From positions 27,826,602 through 27,890,601 of the forward strand of contig OZ020514.1 of the NCBI GenBank assembly GCA_963971425.1: 64,000 nucleotides of DNA, read 5' to 3'. The notes below the pieces were generated by a model. The model saw only the letters and a list, made by a program, of their open reading frames with translations, was not told where the DNA came from and did no database searches. Below, in pieces: positions 10,697 through 21,862 of the stretch. Source of the stretch: Bryoerythrophyllum caledonicum (taxonomy: Eukaryota; Streptophyta; Bryopsida; Pottiales; Pottiaceae). The first letter of the stretch is position 1; every line of letters begins with the position of its first letter. Both the position numbers and the translations under genes were made by a program.

Positions 10697-11586
10697 ACGC
10701 TTATCCTTAACGTCGGCTTCCAAAGCGGGAATGTCATCAGTCTCGGCGGTCGAGTCGTCATCAATGCTCAACCCCAGCTTCAACATGCGGTGGATCCTGT
10801 TTCCGAACGTGTTCGGCTCCTCCAAGCTGAACCCAGATGTCAACAGAGCCGTCTCGAACAGCAGCAACACCTAGTCCTTCACACTCTTGTCGTTCTTGTC
10901 CACCTCTGCCCTCTTCCAGAGTTCCTCCATGATCTGATTGTCCGGATTGATCTCCATCGTCTTCTTCGACGCCATGTACCCAGACATGCTGCTGTCGCCA
11001 AACGAGGCATGCACTTGGCGTAGATTGCATGACGGTCCACCACTTCAGAAGTAAAAGATATAGACTCCACCTCAACCAAGTTGTGCACAATGCGGTGCTC
11101 CGTGCCTTCCTCCACTGCCACCCAGTTCATATGCTTGCTTGATAGCTTGTGGCGCAGCGCCATCTCTAGGATCTGCGCTTTTGTGATCCTCTCCATGTTC
11201 GCAGTCCATCCGTACTCGCCAGTCACCAGCACGCACGGAGAGTCCACGATCCTGGCCGACACCACCACTTTCTCCACTCTGTCTCCCAGGATGTCCTTCA
11301 CGGTTTTGCACAGAGGTTCGAACTGGGCCTTCTTCTCTTCCTTCTTCTTCTTCTCCTCCTCTGTCTCCTCCAGCACCAGTCCCTCCTTCATTCTCGTCAC
11401 ATAGTCTTTCAGGCTCGTCATCTCGTCACTGCTCTTCATCGAGTGGTACCTCAACAAGTCAGCCAGCTTCGTCCTGTTCTGGGTGTCATCGTGGATGCCC
11501 AACTTCAAGTTCTTCGAAAACGCCTCGTAGAACTTGAGGTAGTCCTCTTTGTTTTCGGCGACCTCCTGGAACATGTCCATGCACTT
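10697..11586 (-). pseudogene. HSP90: Captured and rearranged cytosolic HSP90 C-terminal half
   Basis: Pieces in order on the - strand: [20 protein letters not shown] to [10 protein letters not shown] (11586-11382); then, after an internal loss of about 65 residues, [20 protein letters not shown] to [16 protein letters not shown] (11381-11173); then a foreign open insert of about 170 bases (11172-11000); then [19 protein letters not shown] to [20 protein letters not shown] and [11 protein letters not shown] frameshift lies near 11000 and a TAG near 10872 replaces a conserved Leu. The terminal MEEVD co-chaperone signal is absent. HSP90 is an ATP-dependent cytosolic chaperone; this copy lacks the ATPase domain and cannot work as one. 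Confidence 0.9.
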
Positions 11587-13057
11587 TAAAAATTTTGTCG
11601 CTTGTTTCGGTGGTTGTCGTGGTACTTGGTAGTATTGGAGATGCGCTGGGCCGTGAACTTGGTCACCTCTCGTCGAATGTCATCGTCAAACTGGAGTAAG
11701 GAGGTGTCGTTGTTGCCTTGGTACGACAACCAGTTGTCGATCGCCACCTTCCGCGTTCCTCTAAATTCATTGATGAAGCAACCATTCGGGCCGTAGAGGA
11801 AATGAGTCATCGCCATGATCTCCAACATGCGCACCCACCTGGTACCGTGGTATCGTAGTTTGACCGACAACAAGAACTCCGGCTTCCAGTCGTCAAACTT
11901 GTTAACGTTGATCATCAGCTTGAAGTTTCTGCACATGAATGCCAAAAACCTACAGAATACAACTGCTCGGAAACAGACTGGATCAGTATGCTTGTTATGG
12001 ACTCGCCAGAAATCCATGTACGCATTGGCACAATTCTCTTCAGTATCAAATTGACCCGGAACAACCGGCCAGTTATACTCCACCGAATCAATAGTGGCTT
12101 GTGGAGACCACTTAAATCTTCTCTTTGTCAGGTTACAGAAATGAGCATTTGTGTGCACAGCAACTGGAGGTTCCGTTGTCCACGTTTGGTCAACAATTTC
12201 ATTGTACACCAAATCCCACGCTCTCTCCTCCGTACGAGACAAGCCGTAATCTTCCAACAACCAATTCATGGCCCTCCACGTAGGTACGGGAACTTCATGC
12301 TCATCGTCAAATAGACGCTCATACTGTCCCAAGTAATATTGTTTCTCATGAGAACCGGTTACAGGGGTTCTTAGCTGCAGCCAGAGTGGCGAAGCGAATC
12401 GGACAGGTGGAGCGTTCAACTAGACCTGGACTTTATGCGGTACTATGTCGACGTGACGAGACTCCAATTTCTTCAAGAGTTCCTTCAAACCTCTACAAGC
12501 TTGATAGATCCCGTACATGTACTATCCAGTAGACATCTCGCCCCTTTGTGCACTACCTTCTCGATGCAACACCAAACTCAACTTGACGAGGATATTTTCC
12601 TGGTTACTGATCGATCGCTCAATTCCTTCCAATGTTTTTTTCCATGAGCTGAGGGTCTCTACTGTAGCACTGCTGATTATTGACTTGACTTCCTCAGCAA
12701 AATTCGACACTTGTATGGGTCGATGACTCTCCACTACAGAGTCAATTTGACGCCTATGATGAAGTTGTACTTCCAGTTTCATATAGTACATCACCACTCT
12801 TGCTCCCAAATATCCAATCGGGGACAACAGTGGTTTCGGATCCGTCAACCTGACATCGCCTCGAGCCATCATCTCGCACAACAAGTTATGGGCGTTCTCC
12901 ATACCATTTGTAATCTCCCAAGCTCGAGTAAATTCAAGTGCGTCAAGTTGACAATATCGCTCCCTGTTGAGGATGATCAGGAGTGTATCTCGCTGGAGCT
13001 CATACGCATGAAACAAGGAATAACTTGGTGGTGCTACTAAACCGGTCTTCCACAAAG
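11586..13057 (-). pseudogene. Extra coding block of giant element, C-terminal part
   Basis: One - strand frame runs from about 13055 to TAA at 11586-11588, interrupted only by TAG at 12522-12524 and 12420-12422, both at plausible Gln positions. The protein is Trp/Tyr-rich and looks globular (for example WRAMNWLLEDYGLSRTEERA, LLSVKLRYHGTRWVRMLEIM). I do not recognise the family. It is shifted relative to the preceding part at 13058, where a TAG also lies. It ends just where the captured HSP90 begins. It could be the tail of an Athila-like third ORF, which is env-like in position but shows no clear transmembrane segment here. Confidence 0.6.
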
Positions 13058-14742
13058 CTAGTCGAACCGTTCCGGTTCCTCTTGACCTAGCTCCACTTGC
13101 TTCTTGGATTCTTGTAAAAGTACCTTCAAGGAATCCACCTGGTTCTTCAACTGGATACCTTCAATAAGTTGTGGAGAGTTCAGTTTTGCCCTCAACTCCA
13201 TGACTTCCGAACAATGTGCAGCAACTGCGGCTTTAAGTTGCTCTTGTAAACACTCCTTCGCCTTCCTTTCCGTGGTACAAAGCTCAACCTCATTCGATCT
13301 TCGTTCCACTAACTGGTCAAGTTGACATTGTACCACATTCCGCTCTCGCTTTTCTTGCTCATACAACTGTTGGAACTTGATCACTTGAGCACTAGTTCGC
13401 TCGTTGTTCGTTGTCAGCTCCTCATTGAACTCAGTCAAATTTGTCAACTCGACATTCAGTACACGAATGGCTTCCGTCTGCTCGCTGGTCTCCATCTGAA
13501 GTTTTGTGTTCAACTCTTCAATCTCCTTTACTTCTAGTCGAAGTTGGACCTCCCTCAGAGCAGTTGACTGCATCGTTTGAGGAGTCACTTGTGCCAATGC
13601 GCTCTTCTTTGTCCTTCGACCAGATGGTGGAGTCAAATTGACTGGTGTCGCAGGTTGTGTCGTTGGAGATTTCTTGGTTCTTGACAGCCTCCTTTTCTTC
13701 TCCAGTGGAGGAGGTTCCACAATTGGTGTTCGATGTCTGATTTCAAATCCATCCGCTTCAATCGGTGCACTTTGTCTTGTTTTTCGGGCAGGAGTAGACG
13801 TTGATGGAGATGATCGAGCTCCCTCCATCCTTGCAGTCAACTTGACTTGTTCTTCACGAACTAAGTTCCCCAAGTTAGGAACAGTAACTGGAGGTGTTGT
13901 TGTTTGAAAATCTTCCAACTAGCTCACCGGTTTCACCAAGTTTGTCAAATAGACAACACTAAACAATATTATGGGACGTTGGGTGTGTGGCTTACTCAGT
14001 TCTCTCCTTATTTGTTCAAACACACTAGTTCCCCAGCTCAATTGGACACCATTCCAACCCATTACTGCTGCAGCTACTCCTTCTTTGGACATACTCGCTA
14101 CTCCCCGCTCTGCCATCATGATCCGTTCGTTGAAGAACTGCAGCCATTCCTTCCATACACCCTTGGCATGATCCAACTTGTAACCCGTGGACGTAACAGC
14201 TCCATCATCAAATAGACCTTTCAAATCTTCTTCATTAACAGCTCCAACTTCATATTCCAATAGACTAGAACCAGCAGGTAACTTCAACAGCTCCGATAGG
14301 GTCTTGGGATTAAAGGAATATACCATTCCTCCCACCTTCGCCACATTGCTCGCTCCAAACTTCGAGGAATGTAAAAATTCTGTAACTCTCCCGTTGTCTT
14401 GCGGCTCCAGAGTAAGCAGAATGAACTCCCACAATCCTGCCAGTTTCAGTTTGTCTTGATTTACCGCAAACTGGTTCCATCTTGATGGCGTCACACGTCG
14501 CAGGTGCAATTCCTTGATGTTCTTGACTTCAGGTTGCATGCCGCGCTCTATTTGTTGTTCTATCGTCAAACGAGGCGCAGCCAGCATCAAGTTCTTGTCC
14601 TTCGCTCCTTTCATCGCTTTCTGTTTCGGCCGTGCTTGAGGTCTTGGTCGTTTTGACAGTGACTCCACTGGTACGTTTCCGAGTTCAATGTCAATTAGAT
14701 CAGCTTGTAACTTTTTCCTTCCAGTATTCAAATCCATTTGAC
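13058..14742 (-). pseudogene. Extra coding block of giant element, N-terminal domain plus coiled coil
   Basis: Open from the ATG at about 14737 to TAG at 13058-13060 with one in-frame TAG at 13919-13921. Residues 1-270 form a basic N-terminus and a globular domain (LAGLWEFILLTLEPQDNG, FNPKTLSELLKLPAG, VWKEWLQFFNERIMMAERGV) reminiscent of plant transposon-associated domains, but I cannot assign it. After the TAG come a basic Ser/Pro/Thr linker with KKRR-type nuclear signals and about 170 residues of strong heptad coiled coil rich in Glu, Leu and Gln. Same strand as pol, 2.6 kb downstream of it. A nuclear DNA- or protein-binding role is possible but unproved. Confidence 0.6.
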
Positions 14743-17331
14743 AACAGCTATTCTCTCGGCAATGTTTTTAAAACTATATGCATGACTCAAGTCAATTCGA
14801 CTCACTAATTAGTATACCTCCTCATGACACTCATCAGCATGCGTCTATAAGTACAGTTAACTCCTAATCATTCAATTGAAATTGTAACCTCTCATTTTCT
14901 TATATAACTATTTTTCAAACTGAGATACTCTCTTTTGACAATGCAAAGACACTTTATCTGAGACTTGGCAAAGTAAGTGGTTAGTATGTTAATTGTTAAT
15001 TCCTGGATCTTTTTTTTTTTTTTTTTTTTTTTTTTAGTTTTGTTCTAATTGTTATTAAATTTTCTCCCGATTGCCTTACTGATTCCTTAATATTCACTGT
15101 CGTGGAATACTCTCGGCACGTTACAACTCCAATTAAGCTCAAAACACAGTTCGCAAGTCACAATTACACACAATATACTAACTGGAACTCTCAAAGATTT
15201 ATTATTTCATGTCAACTCGACTCGTGTTAACCCAATCTTGAAGTCCATTTGACACACTCGGCATACTTTCCCACTACTTCTCTGCACGCCTTAGTTACTG
15301 TATGCTTTGATTTGACTCCATTTTGTTTCATGATACGCTTCAAATAGACATACAACTTTTCTGCAGCGATAATGACACTTTTCTTTGGGACTAGGCAGAG
15401 TTAGTCATCAGTAAATTAGTAATTAGTTCCTTATATCCTTATTTTCTTGCTCTCAATTCTCTTGCAGTTCTTTCACCATTTTGTTCTGGCAATTTTTTTA
15501 ATGTTCAATTCAAGTTGAAGTCTTCTTCTCATTGTTACTCTGGGTAATGACCGTCAATTAGACACAGACACAAACCGTATTCAAATCAAAGTTTGTTCAC
15601 TCTCTCTTCGTCTTGACTGCCTGACATACAAGGGTTTCACAGAGTTCAAAGACCAAACTGTTTCAACTGGACAGACACCTGCTAACCCAATTCAAAGAAA
15701 CTCAGGCGGTTCCAGTTTCTCACCTGTCGATTTGACTCACCAACCGAATTCTCACTGGTTTGTCCCAACAACACTTAGGGTTTCTTCTACACAACATGCG
15801 ACTGTAAATAAATAAACAAAAACCACACAATGGTAACAATAACTCTTACACGACTAATTTTCAATCACATCAACTCCACCCTAAGAGCAGTACAATATCA
15901 ACACAGAATTGAGATCCAACTTTGCAAACAATTTCAAATTGACAGTATCGAACATACCAACCTTCTGCTCGCTCTTCTTCAACTGGACTCCGTCACTTGC
16001 TTTCGTGTGCACTCATTCTTCCACTTCAACACCCTCAGCGTTCCGTCTACTTGACCTTGCTACAGTTCCTCTCTCCTCTCTCCTCTCTCAACACAAGAAA
16101 AAATGACTCAATACTCTCTTGGTTTGCAACTGCTCTCAAACTGCAACCACCGTTTCTTGGTTGTTTTCTTTACTCATACTACAACCGTTGATTTGACAAT
16201 TAAGCCCTTTAATGTCCACCCTCCATCACTTCCACGTGTCATTATGAACTCGAGTAAAGTATGAGTGAGTGGTGTGGCTCTTTACTTTACTGTTTAGTCT
16301 AACCCCTAAAGTCGAAATCAACCAGAATGTGGTCGATCTGACTCTGGTCAGGCTCTCAGTTACTAAATTTAGATCTTATGAAGTTAGAGTTGTAGAGTTT
16401 TCCCATACCTTTAAAATGACACCATTCATGCTTCAAAATTCCTCATACTTTAGGAGATATTCACGGTCAAAGTTTGAAAACACTGTTAGGGCATACTGAA
16501 ATCTGCCCAAAATCAATTAGATCGCAGTAACTTAAAAAATTCACCAAAAATTGAGATTTTACCTTTTTTCGAATTTTGTTTTTTGTACATGTAAAAGAGG
16601 TAGTAAAGCATAATCTCACCGTTTGGATTTTCAATACGATAATTTTTTACATGCCTTTTTAATTGTTGAAAATGGGCATTTGGATTTGTATTTCAGCATA
16701 CCACCATGTGAAAAATTAAGCATTTCTTTAGGATTTATAGGTCCTATGAGGGTAAAAATTATATACACATATTCCTTACTCACATAGGAACAAGAATTTA
16801 AAGAGCCTCATGTCAAATTTCCTTTCAAAATTGGGTTTTTTTTTTTTTTTTAATTTTTTTTTTTTTTTTTTATAAATTTTTTTAACATTGAACATTACGA
16901 TCTCACAAATGGAGAGGAATTTGAATCTAAGATGTGGTATGCATGTACATGTACAAGTTAGGTACTAAATCTTACGATTACATACTCGAAAATTTGTCAA
17001 AAGTTAAAAATTTTCACCTTGCATTGAAAGAGGGCAGTTTTGAGGGTTTTTGACTTTAGGGGCTAATCGACAGTCTTTTCACTCACTTTTTACATATTAC
17101 TTTCTTTACATGTCCTCAGTCCATTTGAAATGTTTTAATTTGTTGCAATTTTTCCTATTTTTCATATTATTTTTTTTTCTAATTATTTATTTATTTATTT
17201 ATTTATTTTTTAAATTTACTTTTTAATTTTATTTTATTTTTATATTTTTATAAAAAATTAAGTAAAATTAATAAAGTGGCATATCCTGAAATTTATAAGT
17301 ATTGCCCCCTCCTTAATTTCATAACTTGTCC
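14743..17331. other. Non-coding spacer between pol and extra coding block
   Basis: AT-rich, with poly-T runs (about 15010-15036, 16838-16871) and no convincing frame. It holds 10 exact TCnAnTnGAC copies up to 16055 and almost none beyond. It may contain the promoter or splice signals that express the downstream block. Confidence 0.6.
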
Positions 17332-20300
17332 TCAAGTTATATAAGGTTTAACACGGTATCCATTATAGCGTGTTAAATGAGTACGACCCTCAAAATCTTG
17401 CAACTCTATTGATCCATTAGGATATGAATTAAGTATCCTATAAGGGCCAAACCATCGCATTCTAAATTTTCCCGGAAACTTTTGAAAACGACTATCATAT
17501 AGCAAAACCAAGTCATTAGGATTTAAAGTTTTTGAGACTAATTTACTATCATAATAAGACTTTCGTTGTTTTTGAATTGCTACATTATTTAAATAAGCTT
17601 GAGCTCTTATTTCATCTAATTTCTCTAACATATGTAATCTTTGTTTTAATGATTCTTCATCTCCTAATCTTTCAGCAAGTGCTATACGCAAAGTAGGGAT
17701 TTCCATTTCAATAGGTAAGATGGCTTCTAAGCCATAAACTAATTGAAATGGTGTAAATTTGGTAGATACTTTATAGGCACATCGGTATGCCCATAAAGCA
17801 TCATTAACTCTAGCGTCCCAGTCTACATTTGAACCTTGGACCGTCTTTGTGATTATGCCACATAAAATGCCATTTGTTTTCTCAGTTTGTCCATTAGCCC
17901 TTGGGTGATAAGGGGTAGTTTTTCTATGCTTAATTAAATATTTTGTAGTTAATTGTTCAATTGTGTCATTTAGAAAATGGGTACCACGATCACTGACAAG
18001 TTCTCGAGGGCAACCAAATCGAGTAATTATGTTTTCATACAAAAATTTTGTAACTACTTTTGCATCATCAGTTTTAGTTGCTAAAGCTTCCGCCCATTTT
18101 GTGACATACTCAGTTGCCACTAAAATATACCGTTTTTGACCATGTCTACTCGGTGGTTTAATAGGTCCTACAAAATCTATACCCCATTTTTCAAAAGGTA
18201 TTTGGGCTAATATTGGATTTAAGGGCATAGCTGTAGAAGGGGTTGGTTTTCCTACCCTTTGACATGGATCACACTTTTTTGCATAATTATGTGCATCCTT
18301 AAATATGGTGGGCCACCAATAACCAGATTGCAATGCTTTATTGGCAGTTACTAATCCAGCAAAATGGCCTCCACATACGTCATCATGGCAACCTTTTAAA
18401 ATTAAAGTCACTTCACTAGGATTAATGCAACGTCTTAATACTCCATCTCTTCCTTGTTTATAGAGTACATTTGAAATTAATGTGTATGGTTGGGCTTTGA
18501 AAATTAATTTTTGTTTTTGTTTATCATTATATTCTGGAAGAAAAGAATTGGTTGTTAAGAAATGAATCACATCAACATATTCTATAGGAATAATTTCCAC
18601 TTGAAAGATATGAGCATCTGGAAGACTATCATCAATAGATGTGGGATTTACTTCCTCACTTATGCGTGACAAAAAATCTGCATTAGCATGTTTTCGTCCA
18701 GGTCTCACATCCACAGTGAAATTAAATTCTTGGAGTAATAATACCCATCTCGCAATCCTCCCACTAAGTTGTGGTTTATTAACCATGTACTTTAAAGCAT
18801 CATGGTCAACATGAAAAGTAAACTTGTATCCCAACAAATAGTGTCGGTACTTTTGAACTGAAAATATCATTCCTAATCCTTCTCTTTCAGTTACTGAATA
18901 GTTTTTTTCAGCTGCACTCAATTGTCTACTTGCAAAGTAAATTGGGCGATCATGGCCTTTAGCATCCTTTTGACTAAGAACACTTCCAATTGCAAAATTG
19001 GAAGCGTCAACATATACTTCAAAAGGCTTATCCCAATTAGGAGGAATAAGGATTGGGGCTTTACTAAGACGTCTTTTTAATTTTTCAAATGCTTTAGTAC
19101 ATTCCTCAGTCCATATTCCCAGGGTGTCATTTTGCTTTGTTAAATGCGTTAAGGGAGCTGCAATTTCTGCATACAGGTAAACAAACCGTCGATAATACCT
19201 TGTAGCTCCCAAAAAGCCTTTAAGTCCAGTAATATGAATAGGTATTTCATAAGCCAAAATGGCTGCAACTTTGTCAGGATCTACTCCAATTCCTTGTAAA
19301 GATACAATATGTCCAACTAATCACCCACATGGTACTGCAAATTTGGACTTAGCTGCGTTAATGGAAATACCATATTCATAACACTGTTCAAAGCACTTTT
19401 TTAAACATTCTGGATGTGTGGTCTTCGTACTAAAGACACAGAAATCATCTAAAAAAATTTCAATAAACTTCCGTAAGTATTTTTGGAATGCAATAGTCAT
19501 TGCTCTTTAGAAAGTAGCGGGTGCGTTACATAATCCAAAAGGCATGACATTATAAGCAAAAGTACCCCAATCAGTGGTAAAGGTAGTTAAAGGTCGATCT
19601 TTTGGTGCTATCTTTACTTAATTATATCCCAAAAATCCATCTAAAAAAGAATAACATTCATGGCTTGCGACCCCGTCAAGAATCGCATCCGTAAATGGTA
19701 GAGGAAAATAATCTTTTTTTTGTTACACTATTTAACTTACGGAAGTCTTGGCAAATTCTCAATTTACCATTCTTCTTTGGTACTACAACAATAGGGGATA
19801 CCCATTCACTATAAGGTACTTGATAAATAAACCCACATTCTAACAGTTTATCAATTTCTTCTTTAACCATAAGTGAATATTTAGGGTTCATTCGGTATTG
19901 TCTCTGTCTTACTGGGTGGGTATTTGGTTCCAAAATAATGCTATGTTGACATACTTCTGGGGGAATACCCTTAAGATCTTTATAAGTCCAAGCAAAAGTA
20001 TCTTTGCACTTTTGAAAAAATTGTTTCCACTCCTCGAATTCACAAGGACTTAATCCATTAAAAACTTTAATAGTTTTAGGATCAACTGATGTTCCTAAAT
20101 TCAAATCAATACATGAACTCTTAGGAGGTGGTTGTTTTTTAAATTTTGTATGAAACATATTATCTGCAAGTTCTTCGGAACCACTTGTATAAGGCGGTTC
20201 TAATTCAGAATCAAGTTCTGTTGTTATGTTAAATGTAGGACTATTCTCCCATGCTAAAATAGCATCATCTGAGTCTAAATCAGATTCTTTCATACAAGTA

Positions 20301-21862
20301 TACTCCCCTAAACCTATACACTTTATTTTTGGCATTTCTTGGACTACTTGTTGTGTCGTTTCTGTATTTGTCTCATAAGAATTCTCAGAAGTGACATCAG
20401 TCGTGTCATCTTGAGTCTCACCATGATATTGGATTGGAAACATTGGTAAAACAACTTTATTCCTTTTATCTCTTATAGTGATGGTACCCTTATCCCAATC
20501 ATCCTTGGCTTTTCCCATCTTAAGCCATGGTCTGCCCAATAATATTGGGTAGGTGGAAATAGATTCACTTACTTTTAAAACTACATAATTAACCTTAAAA
20601 GGTAGATCACTTATAATAGTTTCAACATTCCTGAGTATTCCCAAAGGTAATACTCGGCTTTGATCTGCCATTCTTAAAACTATAGGTGTAGAAGTCATAG
20701 TTTTAAGACCCAATTCTTCCATAGTATCTACATTCATCAAATTTACACTTGACCCACTATCAATTTGGACACCTTCAACTAAGGTACCATCAATCATAAC
20801 ATCAACAATAGGAGCTCCAGGGTCTAAAGTTACATCATTCACATCAACAACTTTAGTTCTTTTCCTTACTAATGATGAACTTAATTCACCTCGACATTTT
20901 GGTGCAATTGCTAATAGTTGTCTAAGAGAAATGTCGGGTTGAATCTTATCCAAGTTGGTCAATATATTATAAGGAATCATTCCTTCGACTAACCTCATAC
21001 TTCTATGATACTTTCTTTTCCTTACACTGGTTATTTCTGGTGATTTCTTTTTAGCATTTTTATAAAAAGAAGGTAAAGTAGAAGTACTTGGTTCAAAAAT
21101 TGTAGGTGTTGGTGTTTCTTTATCACCGTTTAGAATTGGCAACGTATTTTGACTAGTCTCTTCATTAGAAGGTATTGGAGGAGCAATAGATGTACTTTTA
21201 TCAACTATAGGGACATCAGGATGTAGAATTGGAATTTGAGTCACCGCGTCCGGTATTACTTTTTGAAGATTAGATTGTTTTTTATCCTGTGGTTGACCCT
21301 TCCTTACCTTCGTAGTCCTAAAATCACTGTCAGAACTACTATCTTGTTCACTCTCAATTAATGTTAATTTAGCTTTGTTTGTTGCTCTTGTAGCGAAAAC
21401 ATTATACGATGGATCACTAATTTCCCTTATTATTTGATTGACATTCCTATTATTATTTGTATTATCAAAGTGAACTTGTTTAATAGGATTTGGTGCATGG
21501 CATTCATTAGCTGTATGTCCGGATGCATTACACCTTCCACATAGAGGTATATATCTCACCTCTTTCCTACGGTTAGGGCAGTCTCGGGCCATATGGCCTA
21601 ATTCTTGACATTTATAACAAACTATAATTTTCCCTTTCCCTGGAGGTCCATATGGTTGCGTATTTGGGTTAGACGGTGGTCCATTCCAATTAGGCGCAGA
21701 ATTATAATAAGTTCCCCGTCGTGGTCTATTATCCCCTACTTGATAAGATTCTCCCGTGTTAGGACGAGTGAAAGGTCTTTTAGAGGTATAACTATATGGC
21801 TCTTTTTCTTTATTAGAAGGTTGCATATTGGCACTAACAGCTGCAACTACTTTTCCCAAATT
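17332..21862 (-). pseudogene. Giant element pol: protease, RT, RNase H, integrase
   Basis: Protease: VEGVQIDSGSSVNLM (near 20760) and LLGRPWL. RT: GKLRICQDFRKLN, then a frameshift at an A8 run near 19718 (A7 would restore the frame), motif A YSFLDG, FLDD. RNase H: VYVDASNFAIGSVL, TEREGLGMIF, HVDHDALKYM. Integrase: CHDDVCGGHF...CDPCQRVG zinc site, then D (GIDFVGPI), D (SDRGTHF) and E (ANGQTEKTNG), ending WFGPYRIL and TGA at 17332-17334. Stops within RT are TAA at 19618-19620 and 19507-19509, at the Gln of GYNQ and TFQRA respectively, and TGA at 19321-19323. The 19257-17332 half is uninterrupted. Not functional as it stands. Confidence 0.9.

Larger units (their letters stand above)
7894..16055. 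repeat. Dispersed palindromic motif TCnAnTnGAC (32 exact copies)
   Basis: The motif equals its own reverse complement apart from the variable n positions. Exact copies in the left LTR start at 7894, 7945, 7965, 7986, 8708, 8763, 8816, 8890 and 9232. Copies in the 3' accessory region start at 12046, 12578, 12742, 12953, 13317, 13444, 13633, 13837, 13945, 14038, 14208, 14256, 14733, 14792, 15212, 15244, 15340, 15554, 15663, 15727, 15934, 15979 and 16046. With seven fixed bases, chance gives about one per 16 kb. I found no exact copy in 9458-12045 or in gag-pol. The right LTR repeats the LTR set. Confidence 0.85.
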
